Notes: generated from the sequence alone by a model not told the origin. A DNA stretch of 19,564 nucleotides from a bacterium (GCA_030652805.1 JAUSPT010000084.1:1-19564), one strand, 5' to 3'. Counted from the stretch's first letter, positions 7,465 through 15,050 are shown. Translations and numbers: made by a program.

Positions 7465-7839
7465 ATGGCAAAATTACCAGAAGCTGTCAGGAAAGCGATT
7501 GACAAACAGGATGTTTTCTCAGTTGCTACATGCAGTTCTGAAGGAGTTCCAAATGTTGTTTATGTTAGCTGGTTAAAAGTAATAGATGATGAAACTGTAT
7601 TAATATCAGATAATTATTTCAGTAAAACACGCAGCAATATTTTGAGTAATCCAAAGATGGCTTTTGTTGTTAGCGATAAGGATAAAGGTTCATTTCAAGT
7701 AAAGGGAAGTGTTGAGCGATTGACGGATGGTCCAATGTTTGAAGAAATGCAGGAGTGGGTTCGTGATGATTTGCCAAGGGTTGCGGCTGTTGTTTTGCAT
7801 GTGGCAGAAGTGTATAACGGAGCCAAACGGCTTATATAA
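7465..7839 (+). CDS. Pyridoxamine 5'-phosphate oxidase-like FMN-binding split-barrel protein
   Basis: The 124-residue protein matches the short PNPOx-like split-barrel family: FSVATCSSEGVPNVVYVSWL (about 18-37) forms the first hairpin, followed by LISDNYFSKTRSNILSNP (about 51-68) and a strand with FQVKGSVERL (about 77-86). Members bind FMN or related cofactors and reduce varied substrates; true PNPOx activity is unlikely at this length. AAAGGAGAAA (7451-7460) gives a strong start at 7465. The 98-base gap before it contains no clear promoter or terminator. It is followed after 29 bases by the flavin disulfide reductase, suggesting a joint redox function. Confidence 0.82.
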   Translation: MAKLPEAVRKAIDKQDVFSVATCSSEGVPNVVYVSWLKVIDDETVLISDNYFSKTRSNILSNPKMAFVVSDKDKGSFQVKGSVERLTDGPMFEEMQEWVRDDLPRVAAVVLHVAEVYNGAKRLI

Positions 7840-7868
7840 AAAGGTTAATAAAAAAAGAAAGGTTAATG

Positions 7869-9224
7869 ATGAAAACTTATGATGTGATTGTTATTGGCGG
7901 CAGCGCGGCAGGGATTCCTGCTGCTATTACGGCAAAGCGGCATTATCCGAATAAAAGCGTATTGCTTATACGTAAAGAGAATAAAGTATTAATACCGTGT
8001 GGCATTCCCTATATTTTTGGGACAGTCGGCACCCCTGACAAAAATCTCATACCTGATAAGGTACTTGAGCAGAATGGAATTAAGTTGCTCATCGACCCTG
8101 TTGTACATATAGACAATAAAAATTGTGTTGTTGAAACAAAAGCAGGTGAACAGGTGCGCTATAAAAAACTTGTTCTTGCTACTGGTTCTGAGCCAATGAT
8201 TCCTCCAATACCCGGTATTGATAAGGGGAATATTTTTTCTATAAAAAAGGATGTTACATATCTAAATGATATGATTCATGCAATGGAGCATGCTTCCGAT
8301 CTGGTAATAGTTGGATGCGGTTTTATTGGTGTAGAACTTGCAGAGGAGTGCAAAAAGAGAAAGGAAAACTTAAACATTACTATAGTTGAGATGATGCATC
8401 ATTGCTTACAATTGGTATATGATAAGGACTTTTGTTTAAAAGCTGAGGAAACACTTATTGCTCAGGGCGTTAATCTTATGGTAGACGAGAAAGTAGAGTC
8501 TTTTACGGGCAATGATAAGGTAGAAGGGATTAAATTAAAAAGTGGAAAAGAAATTAAGTCAGATATGGTGATCCTTGGTATTGGCGCTGTTTCTAATATT
8601 GGACTGGCGCAGGAAATCGGATTGGAAATAGGACCTGCAAGAGGTATCATGGTAAACCGCTATATGCAGACAAGTGATCCAAATATTTTTGCGTGCGGTG
8701 ACTGTACAGAAAAGGTTTCCTTCTTTGATGGAAAAGCTTCTACTCTCAAACTGGCGTCTATAGCTACAATGGAAGCGCGTATAGCAGGAGCCAATTTGTT
8801 TGCATCCAGCCGCTTGAATATGGGTGTTATAGGTGTATTCTCTACAACCTTAGGTGATTCTGCATTTGCAGCCGCCGGTCTGACTGAAGAACAGGCCCAA
8901 AAGCAGGGATATAATATTATTGTGGGAGAGAGCGAAGCAATAAACCGTCATCCTGGCGGTATGCCTGGCGCAGAGAATTTAAAGGTAAAATTAGTTTTTG
9001 AAGCAGGTACACAAATTATTTTAGGCGGGCAAATATGCGGAGCTAAGAGCGGCGGAGAACTTATCAATGCTATTAGCGCCTTTGTGCATCAACGAATGAC
9101 TGCTAATGATATAGCCACGTTTCAAATGGGAACTCATCCAGCTCTTACTGCATCTCCAATTGCTTATCAGTTGGTAAATGCAGCGGAGATTGCAATTAAA
9201 CAATTAAAAATGAAAAGGAGGTGA
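7869..9224 (+). CDS. CoA-disulfide reductase/NADH oxidase-like FAD-dependent oxidoreductase
   Basis: This is a two-dinucleotide-domain flavoprotein of 451 residues. The FAD motif is GGSAAG (10-15), a redox cysteine lies in the IPCGIPY loop (C44), ATGSEP is at 104-109, the NAD(P)H motif is GCGFIG (149-154) and the second FAD contact is ACGDC (276-279). A single active-site Cys at the CGLPY position is the mark of the CoADR/Nox/Npr group, which uses one cysteine with CoA or peroxide rather than a CxxxxC disulfide. It could reduce CoA disulfides, persulfides or oxygen; the exact substrate is uncertain. Two adjacent ATGs exist (7866 and 7869); GAAAGG (7857-7862) fits 7869 better. Its terminal Arg-Arg-stop codons supply the SD of the next gene. 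Confidence 0.88.
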   Translation: MKTYDVIVIGGSAAGIPAAITAKRHYPNKSVLLIRKENKVLIPCGIPYIFGTVGTPDKNLIPDKVLEQNGIKLLIDPVVHIDNKNCVVETKAGEQVRYKKLVLATGSEPMIPPIPGIDKGNIFSIKKDVTYLNDMIHAMEHASDLVIVGCGFIGVELAEECKKRKENLNITIVEMMHHCLQLVYDKDFCLKAEETLIAQGVNLMVDEKVESFTGNDKVEGIKLKSGKEIKSDMVILGIGAVSNIGLAQEIGLEIGPARGIMVNRYMQTSDPNIFACGDCTEKVSFFDGKASTLKLASIATMEARIAGANLFASSRLNMGVIGVFSTTLGDSAFAAAGLTEEQAQKQGYNIIVGESEAINRHPGGMPGAENLKVKLVFEAGTQIILGGQICGAKSGGELINAISAFVHQRMTANDIATFQMGTHPALTASPIAYQLVNAAEIAIKQLKMKRR

Positions 9225-9229
9225 TTAAG

Positions 9230-9619
9230 ATGCGTGTAGCGATTTCAACAGATGGAGATTCTGTCTCAGCTCATTTTGGAAGGTGTCCATCTTACACGAT
9301 TGTAGATATTGAAGATGGAAAGGTAATTAAGAAGGAGGTTGTTGACAATCCAGGGCATGTGCCTGGTGCTATACCTCAGTTTCTTCATGAAAAGGGAGTT
9401 GAGTGTATTATAGCCGGAGGAATGGGAGCAAGAGCTGTGGGCTTTTTTGATGAATTCGGTATTAAGCCAATTGTAGGTGTGCAGGGGAGAATAGATGAGA
9501 TCATTGAAAAACTAATCAAAGGCGAGCTTAAGGGAGGGGCAAGCTTGTGCAAGCCTAGTGCTGGCAAAGGATATGGCATAGACAAGACTCTATGTGATCA
9601 TCCAGATGAAAACAAATGA
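9230..9619 (+). CDS. NifX/NifB-type (dinitrogenase Fe-Mo cofactor biosynthesis family, ORP-like) protein, copy A
   Basis: The 129-residue protein belongs to the NifX/NafY/VnfX fold family, which includes the Mo-Cu orange protein (ORP) of Desulfovibrio. Visible marks are MRVAISTDG at the N-terminus, AHFGRCPSY (about 14-22), a Gly-rich loop GGMGARAVGFF (about 64-74) and a C-terminal tail with additional Cys and His (CDHPDE). Members bind metal clusters non-covalently or covalently and pass them on. The start is the ATG at 9230; the in-frame GTG at 9221 lies inside the SD AAAGGAGGTGA and is rejected. The stop overlaps an ATG at 9616, but the following gene probably begins at 9646. No nitrogenase genes are present, so a role in Fe-Mo cofactor is not implied. 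Confidence 0.85.
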   Translation: MRVAISTDGDSVSAHFGRCPSYTIVDIEDGKVIKKEVVDNPGHVPGAIPQFLHEKGVECIIAGGMGARAVGFFDEFGIKPIVGVQGRIDEIIEKLIKGELKGGASLCKPSAGKGYGIDKTLCDHPDENK

Positions 9620-9645
9620 ATGTAACCAACAAAGGAGATGAGATT

Positions 9646-10014
9646 ATGAAAATTTGTATAACTTCACAAGGAGATAATTTAGATTCGCAGGTTGACCCAA
9701 GGTTTGGGAGATGTCAGTATTTTATTATTACAGATACAGAAACTTCAGAGTTTGAAGCAGTTCAGAATCCGAATTTATCCGGTATGGGCGGAGTCGGCAT
9801 TCAGTCAGCTCAATTTATGGCAGAAAAACAGGTAAAGGCAGTTTTGACAGGGAATGTTGGCCCAAATGCTTTTCAAGGGTTACAAGCAGCAGGTGTAGAG
9901 ATAATAACGGGTGTATCCGGCAATATTAAAGAAGCGATAGAAAAATACAATAAAGGTGAACTTAAAGCAACTCAGGGACCAAGTGTAAATTCAAAATTTG
10001 GCACGGGGAAATAA
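9646..10014 (+). CDS. NifX/NifB-type (ORP-like) protein, copy B
   Basis: A second family member, 122 residues from ATG 9646, begins MKICITSQGDNLDSQVDPRF and has RFGRCQYF (about 18-25) and TGNVGPNAFQGL (about 72-83). AAAGGAGATGA at 9631-9641 is well spaced for 9646, so the upstream in-frame ATG at 9616, which would add ten unconserved residues, is not favoured. It differs clearly from copy A (a different N-terminal loop, with the acidic VDPRF insertion), so the two are diverged paralogues and may form a heterodimer or act in sequence. It precedes the IscU-type scaffold by 3 bases, suggesting cluster transfer between these products. Confidence 0.87.
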   Translation: MKICITSQGDNLDSQVDPRFGRCQYFIITDTETSEFEAVQNPNLSGMGGVGIQSAQFMAEKQVKAVLTGNVGPNAFQGLQAAGVEIITGVSGNIKEAIEKYNKGELKATQGPSVNSKFGTGK

Positions 10015-10017
10015 TAA

Positions 10018-10455
10018 ATGAGTAAAGATTTTAATCATCTCGTTGATAAATTACAGGAATGTGTGATTAAGGATGCAAGTAAGATTTATTCAGAGCAGGT
10101 AATTAAGCAGTTTACTCATCCACAGAATGTTGGGAGGATGAACGACCCGGACGGTGCCGCTACAATAAAAGGACCATGTGGAGATACAGTAGAGATTTAC
10201 CTGATAATAAAGAATGATGAAATTACAGAATCTCTGTTTTTTACTGATGGATGTGGTGCAACAATAGCTTGTGGGTCAATTACAACACGGTTAGCAAAAG
10301 GGAAAACTATTAATGAGGTGTTAAAAATTTCTCCTGCAGATATTATAGAGGAACTGGGTGGGCTTCCTGGGGAGAACTTACATTGTGCAATTCTGACAGT
10401 GAATACCCTGCATAAGGCAGTCGCAGATTATTTACTGAAGAAGAGTAATAGCTGA
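10018..10455 (+). CDS. IscU/NifU-N-type Fe-S cluster scaffold
   Basis: The 145-residue protein carries the IscU active-site set: GPCGD (C54, D56), the second cysteine in DGCGATIAC (C79) and the HC pair (H122, C123). These residues hold the nascent [2Fe-2S] cluster in IscU. An extra cysteine, C85, stands where IscU usually has Ser. The first 25 residues extend beyond the usual N-terminus and contain another Cys (C15). No NifU-type ferredoxin or C-terminal domain follows. No cysteine desulfurase is encoded in the window, so sulfur must come from elsewhere. It is the last gene of the first array, coupled closely to the ORP-like copy B gene. Confidence 0.88.
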   Translation: MSKDFNHLVDKLQECVIKDASKIYSEQVIKQFTHPQNVGRMNDPDGAATIKGPCGDTVEIYLIIKNDEITESLFFTDGCGATIACGSITTRLAKGKTINEVLKISPADIIEELGGLPGENLHCAILTVNTLHKAVADYLLKKSNS

Positions 10456-10505
10456 CTACGATTTTTCTTGAGTTTTAATATTAAATCAGTAAAACTATAC
10501 TATAT

Positions 10506-12317
10506 ATGACTAAAGAAGAAATAACAGCCCTTATATCGTCTTTTGTTAATCTGATATTAACAGTTATAAAGTTTTGTCTGGCTATATATACAGGCAGTAT
10601 AGCTTTGCTTGCTGAAGCATGGCACTCATTATCTGATATATTTTCGTCATTTATGGTTTTTGCTGCCATCAGGGCAGATAGAATAGGCAGTATATCAGAA
10701 GAAAGGGCAACTCAATCTCAGGAGATCTATCGCGACACAGGTTCTATTTTTAAAGATGAAGACTCACACCAAAAAGAAAAGCACTCATTAGCAGGTAAAC
10801 GGTTCTTCACTGGACTAGAGGAAAAAGTTGCTGTTGGAATAGGTCTTTTTCTTATTTTTGCATCATACAAGATTTTTATGAAAGTAATTCATCCTGAGAC
10901 TATTGCTATTCGAAATCCAGTTCCAGCAGCTTTGGTTATATTAATATTAGCTCTATTTTCATATCTTTTATTTAGATTTGAAGTATATGTTGGAGAAAAA
11001 AGCAAATCTCCGGGACTTGTAGCGGATGGTTATCACTCAAAAATAGATATGTTTGCTTCAATGCTGGTATCTGTGGCGCTTGTAAGCGAACACATCGGAT
11101 TTCGTATAGATAAGATAGCAGCCGTCGTTATTTGCGCAGCTATACTTATACATGCTCTACATGTGCTTACAAGAGCTTTAAAAGCATATATTCATCCGCA
11201 AGGAAAAACCTATCTAAAGGGTGCTCAACCGCACGAAGACATATTAGTGGTATTTATTAAGGAGAAGCTCCCTTTATTGATAAATCGTTTATATGACGCA
11301 TTATCTAGGAAATTGCATCTGACTGGCAATTATAATCAGAATAAAAAGATATTAAATAAGATCATAACAATTGTAGTTTTAATAATTGTTGCCGGTATAT
11401 ATTTTTCTTCAGGGATATATATGCTGAAGCCCTATGAAAAAGCAATTGTGGAGCGCTTTGGTAAACCCCTGAATATTACGAAACCTGTTTTGCCTGGTCT
11501 TCATTATGCGCTTCCTTTACCTATTGACAGGATTAACAGAGTGGATACTGAGAGAATAAGGCGAATAAGTATTGGCTATAAAGCTAGTAAAGACTATCAG
11601 TTAATATTATGGACAAATGTTCATTATAAAGAAGAACTGCCTTTTTTAACAGGAGAGAACAGTTTTCTAGGTCTAACTATGAATGTGCATTACAAAGTTA
11701 AAGATATATATGCCTTTTTATACAAAAATTCATCCCCAGAGGATTTAATGATGCAGCTTGCCAATACCGTATTGACGAACACTCTATCAAAAAGAGCCTT
11801 CTTTCCAACAATCACTGTTGACAGGGAAAGACTTGAAGAGGAAATTCTCGAAACTCTCCAGACGAAACTTGACGAATTTAAAACAGGAATATGGATAGAA
11901 GGCATACACTTTAGAGACATGCATCCTCCTACAGATATTGCTCCTGCTTTTGAGGATGTTGTAAGCGCTCAGGAGGATTATGAAACATACATTCATAAAG
12001 CAAAAGGCTATGAAAATAAAGTAATTCCTCATGCTAGAGCCACAAAGATTAAAATGAAAAACGAAGCCATTGCTTACAGAAATAATGTGCTGGCAAAGAG
12101 CAATGGAGAAGCTGGAAGGTTTCTCGATCAGCAGGCTGCATATAGAAAGCATCCTGATATTACGGAAACCCGTCTTTATATAGAAGGAATGGAAGAAATT
12201 CTACCTGACGTCCAGAAGTTTATTATATGTCCTAAAGAAGGAGAAAAGATTCCTGACATCTGGTTTTTCCAAGGTAATCAATCAGGGATTTCCACAATAA
12301 TTAGAGAGGAGAAATAA
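10506..12317 (+). CDS. Fusion of a cation diffusion facilitator (CDF) transporter with HflK (SPFH domain)
   Basis: This 603-residue protein joins two families. Residues 1-225 form a CDF transporter of about six membrane segments. HSLSD (H40, D44) in TM2 and HSKID (H177, D181) in TM5 supply the HxxxD pairs of the metal site, resembling zinc-type CDFs; a long His/Asp-containing loop (about 62-106) separates TM2 and TM3. The usual cytoplasmic C-terminal domain is missing, replaced by a linker (226-282). A seventh membrane segment (about 283-303) leads into an HflK domain (VERFGKPLN near 315-323, LPGLHYALPLPIDR near 329-342, then an SPFH coiled-coil to 603). Predicted topology fits both halves: CDF ends inside, HflK lies outside. 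No good SD precedes the ATG; TATACT sits at 10496-10501. Role: metal efflux coupled to a membrane scaffold, inferred. Confidence 0.85.
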   Translation: MTKEEITALISSFVNLILTVIKFCLAIYTGSIALLAEAWHSLSDIFSSFMVFAAIRADRIGSISEERATQSQEIYRDTGSIFKDEDSHQKEKHSLAGKRFFTGLEEKVAVGIGLFLIFASYKIFMKVIHPETIAIRNPVPAALVILILALFSYLLFRFEVYVGEKSKSPGLVADGYHSKIDMFASMLVSVALVSEHIGFRIDKIAAVVICAAILIHALHVLTRALKAYIHPQGKTYLKGAQPHEDILVVFIKEKLPLLINRLYDALSRKLHLTGNYNQNKKILNKIITIVVLIIVAGIYFSSGIYMLKPYEKAIVERFGKPLNITKPVLPGLHYALPLPIDRINRVDTERIRRISIGYKASKDYQLILWTNVHYKEELPFLTGENSFLGLTMNVHYKVKDIYAFLYKNSSPEDLMMQLANTVLTNTLSKRAFFPTITVDRERLEEEILETLQTKLDEFKTGIWIEGIHFRDMHPPTDIAPAFEDVVSAQEDYETYIHKAKGYENKVIPHARATKIKMKNEAIAYRNNVLAKSNGEAGRFLDQQAAYRKHPDITETRLYIEGMEEILPDVQKFIICPKEGEKIPDIWFFQGNQSGISTIIREEK

Positions 12318-12320
12318 CAA

Positions 12321-13214
12321 ATGAAAGCAGGAAATAGGTTTTTAATAATAATGCTTGTAGTTGTTGTAGGTCTATCATTTTTAGTCTTCTACAAGGTTGA
12401 TGAGAGAGAACATGTTATCATTACTCAGTTTGGACACCCTGTTAAAACTATCGGGAATCCGGGCCTTTACTATAAATGGCCTGACCCTGTTCAAACAGTT
12501 AACAGATTTGAAAAAAGACTAATGCTTTATAGAACCAGATTGATTGAATATCTTACACAGGATAAAAAAAATATAATTGTGCAGTGTTTTGTATGCTGGA
12601 GGATTGATAATCCGTTAGAATTTTTTCAGGCAGTTGGAAATAATATAAATGCCGCAAAAAAGATCGATGATATTATTTGCGCTCAGCTTGGAAGCGTTCT
12701 GGGTAATTATGAAATATCGTCAATAATATCAACAAAAAAAAATGCTGTAAAAATCAAGGAGATAGAGAAAACTATAACAAAGAATAGCAACAAAAAAACT
12801 ATAGATTCTTATGGCATTGAAATAAAAGAAATAGGGATATGTCGGCTTGCATTGCCTCAGGATAATGTTGAAAGCGTGTATAAAAGAATGAAGTCTGAAA
12901 GAGAATCAATTGCAAACAAATACCGCGCAGAAGGCAGAGAAAAGGCAGATATAATAAGATCTGAGGCTAATAAAATTCAGAGTGACATACTGTCTGAAGC
13001 CTATAAAGATGCTGAGATTATAAAGGGAGAGGGAGATGCCGCTGCTACAAAAATATATGCAGAAGCTTTTGAAAAGGATCCTGCGTTTTACAGGTTTATG
13101 AGAACTTTAGAATCTTACAAAAGGATAATTGATGACAAAACTACAGTTGTTCTCTCATCCAAATCCGATCTATTTAAGTATCTCAATAAAAAGACAAATG
13201 AGGATAGTAAATAG
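12321..13214 (+). CDS. hflC: HflC-type SPFH/prohibitin membrane protease modulator
   Basis: The 297-residue protein has one N-terminal membrane anchor (about 7-25) and an SPFH domain beginning VDEREHVIITQFGHPV (about 26-41). It also has the HflC signature in the coiled-coil, SERESIANKYRAEGREKAD (near 193-211) and GEGDAAATKIYAEAFEKDP (near 236-254), and ends with the L-S-S-K-S-DLFKYL segment typical of HflC. HflC pairs with HflK in a large membrane cage that regulates FtsH. A 3-base gap from the CDF-HflK fusion and a 1-base overlap with the next gene show co-translation. GAGAGGAGAAAT precedes its ATG. FtsH itself is not in the window. Confidence 0.92.
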   Translation: MKAGNRFLIIMLVVVVGLSFLVFYKVDEREHVIITQFGHPVKTIGNPGLYYKWPDPVQTVNRFEKRLMLYRTRLIEYLTQDKKNIIVQCFVCWRIDNPLEFFQAVGNNINAAKKIDDIICAQLGSVLGNYEISSIISTKKNAVKIKEIEKTITKNSNKKTIDSYGIEIKEIGICRLALPQDNVESVYKRMKSERESIANKYRAEGREKADIIRSEANKIQSDILSEAYKDAEIIKGEGDAAATKIYAEAFEKDPAFYRFMRTLESYKRIIDDKTTVVLSSKSDLFKYLNKKTNEDSK

Positions 13215-14188
13215 TGCATAAAGACCGCAAAAATCTTATTGAACTAAAAAAAGATGTTCTATCTGCCCTTGCGACAGATATACATAAGCTATATCGCTGG
13301 TTTGCTGTATTACTATTCGGAATATACATGCTATCGGGCATATATATTGTAAAGACAAATGAAGTTGGACTTGTCAAGCGATTTGGGAAAGTAATACGGG
13401 AGAATGTTGAGTCCGGCATTCATTATCGTATGCCATGGCCAATAGACGAAGTTGATAAGGTGAAGATCAAAGAAGTTATGAGAACAGAACTTTCGTTTTG
13501 GTCGGATAAGATAGATAAAGACACACTTCCGTCTTACTGCATAACAGGGGATAAAAATATAGTTCATCTTAAGATGATAATTAATTATCAAATAAAAGAG
13601 CCAAAGAAGTTTTTATATAGAATTTATAACTCAGATAAGATCCTTGAGAATTCCATGTATTCAGCCATAATCGAGGCAATTGCTAAAGTAAATGTTGATG
13701 ATGTTCTTACTACAGCTAAGTATAGATTTCAGCAGGATACTATGCGTTTATGTCAGGAAAGGTTGGATTTTCTGGGAACTGGTTTAGAGATAAAGTCAGT
13801 AGAACTTAAAAATATAGAGCCTCCATCAGAAGTTCTTCCAATGTTCAAAGATGTAGTCAACGCCAGAGAAGACGCTTCAACTATGATTCATGATGCAGAA
13901 TCATATTCTAACAAGATCATTCCAAATGCGCAGGCAGAGGCTGCAAAAACAATCAGTCAGGCGCAGGCGTATAAGATAAAGAAGACAGCCTATGCGCAGG
14001 GAGAGACAAATAAATTCCTGAAGATATTAGAGGAGTATAAGAAAGCAGAGGATATTACAGAGTTTAGGTTACATGTGGAGACGTTGGAGAAAGTCATGCC
14101 TAAAGCAAAAAAATATATCACTGATTCACACACAAATGGCAAGGAAATAGCAAATACCAAGTTTTTTATAAACTCTGAGGGCAAGTAA
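13214..14188 (+). CDS. hflK: HflK-type SPFH/prohibitin protein (second HflK of the operon)
   Basis: The 324-residue protein has a cytoplasmic N-terminus, one membrane segment (about 28-48) and an HflK-like SPFH domain: VGLVKRFGKVIRENVESGIHY (about 52-72) and PWPIDEVDKV (about 74-83). The helical C-terminal half has the IEPPSEVLPMFKDVVNARED segment (about 201-220) that typifies HflK. The start is GTG at 13214, whose G is also the last base of the hflC stop (TAGTG); AGGA lies 6-9 bases upstream. It resembles the HflK half of the fusion protein at 10506, so the operon encodes two different HflK partners and one HflC. Its stop is one base from the stop of the convergent TPR gene. Confidence 0.9.
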   Translation: MHKDRKNLIELKKDVLSALATDIHKLYRWFAVLLFGIYMLSGIYIVKTNEVGLVKRFGKVIRENVESGIHYRMPWPIDEVDKVKIKEVMRTELSFWSDKIDKDTLPSYCITGDKNIVHLKMIINYQIKEPKKFLYRIYNSDKILENSMYSAIIEAIAKVNVDDVLTTAKYRFQQDTMRLCQERLDFLGTGLEIKSVELKNIEPPSEVLPMFKDVVNAREDASTMIHDAESYSNKIIPNAQAEAAKTISQAQAYKIKKTAYAQGETNKFLKILEEYKKAEDITEFRLHVETLEKVMPKAKKYITDSHTNGKEIANTKFFINSEGK

Positions 14189-14189
14189 T

Positions 14190-15020
14190 CTATTCTTTTC
14201 CCCGTTCCCATTTATCTATAAAATTCTTAGCTTTCTTATTTTCTGGAAATAACCTGAGAACTTGTTTGTAACAATCTATTGCCTTTTGTGTATGTCCTTG
14301 AAATTTATGTGAGAAAGCAAGGAATCTGAGTATGCCTGCTTTATCATATTCATCCATTTTGGCCTGCGATTTGAGGGCCCTCTCAAAATAGTATTGAGCT
14401 TTTTTATAATCCTTTAACTTTGAAAAATAGACTATTCCCATTTCCTCAGATATTTGGTAGCTATCCGGATTATTTTTGATCCCCTCTGCCATAAATTTAA
14501 TCGCTTCATCTAATTTCCCAAGCCTGAACGCAAGCCAGTATCCTCCAACAGCGTACGCTCTCACATGATGGGGATTGAATATAGTTGCAAGCTTGAACCA
14601 TGGCATAAGCTCATCCTCTCTTTTGCTGTGCAAATGCTCTGTAATATTCGGCTTGAGATTGTATTCAAGCTTAGCAAATAATTTGTCTAATCTGTTATAT
14701 TTCAATTTATGTCTGTGCTCAATTTCTTTGTGATTATGTTCATGTTTGTGTTGTGTATGCCCTCCCATGTCTGCCTCTTCTAAAATATGACAATGTCCAT
14801 GTTCAGTTACTCCCTTATGAAGATATTCATCGGTTTTTAGCCATAATAGATCTGCGGAACCAGAAAAGACGCCACCTAAAATTTTACTTACAATTTCTCC
14901 ACCCGGAATAACAGAAGTGCTTTGGGCTGTATCCTCTGCAGAATAATGATATAGCTGGAGAGGGATTTGAAGCAGTATAACAGCAAGCAGTAATAGAATT
15001 AAAAATATAATTTTGGGCAT
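14190..15020 (-). CDS. Membrane-anchored TPR protein with a histidine-rich loop
   Basis: The 276-residue product has a single N-terminal hydrophobic segment (about 4-20, a signal anchor), a conserved-looking stretch to about 65, and a histidine-rich region with eleven His between 67 and 103 (runs such as HTQHKHEHNHKEIEHRH). TPR-like helices follow from about 137 to 270 (LGKLDEAIKFMAEGIKNNP, then DYKKAQYYFERALKS and GHTQKAIDCYKQVLRLFP). The His region could bind Ni, Zn or Co, fitting the nickel transporter genes upstream. The gene lies 30 bases downstream of the ABC-2 permease and is probably the last gene of that exporter unit, acting on the outer face of the membrane. The exact function is unknown. 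Confidence 0.8.
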   Translation of the reverse strand: MPKIIFLILLLLAVILLQIPLQLYHYSAEDTAQSTSVIPGGEIVSKILGGVFSGSADLLWLKTDEYLHKGVTEHGHCHILEEADMGGHTQHKHEHNHKEIEHRHKLKYNRLDKLFAKLEYNLKPNITEHLHSKREDELMPWFKLATIFNPHHVRAYAVGGYWLAFRLGKLDEAIKFMAEGIKNNPDSYQISEEMGIVYFSKLKDYKKAQYYFERALKSQAKMDEYDKAGILRFLAFSHKFQGHTQKAIDCYKQVLRLFPENKKAKNFIDKWERGKE

Positions 15021-15050
15021 AATCCCTTAATCCTTACCACTTAATCCTAG

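Noticed and set aside
9221-9229. GTG start for ORP-like copy A
   Set aside because: The GTG is part of the Shine-Dalgarno sequence for the ATG at 9230.
9616-9645. Upstream ATG for ORP-like copy B
   Set aside because: The ten added residues are not family-like, and AAAGGAGATGA is positioned for the ATG at 9646.
9230-10014. Nitrogenase cofactor genes
   Set aside because: The NifX-like family is broad and common in anaerobes without nitrogenase; no nifH, nifD, nifK, nifE, nifN or radical-SAM nifB is in the window.
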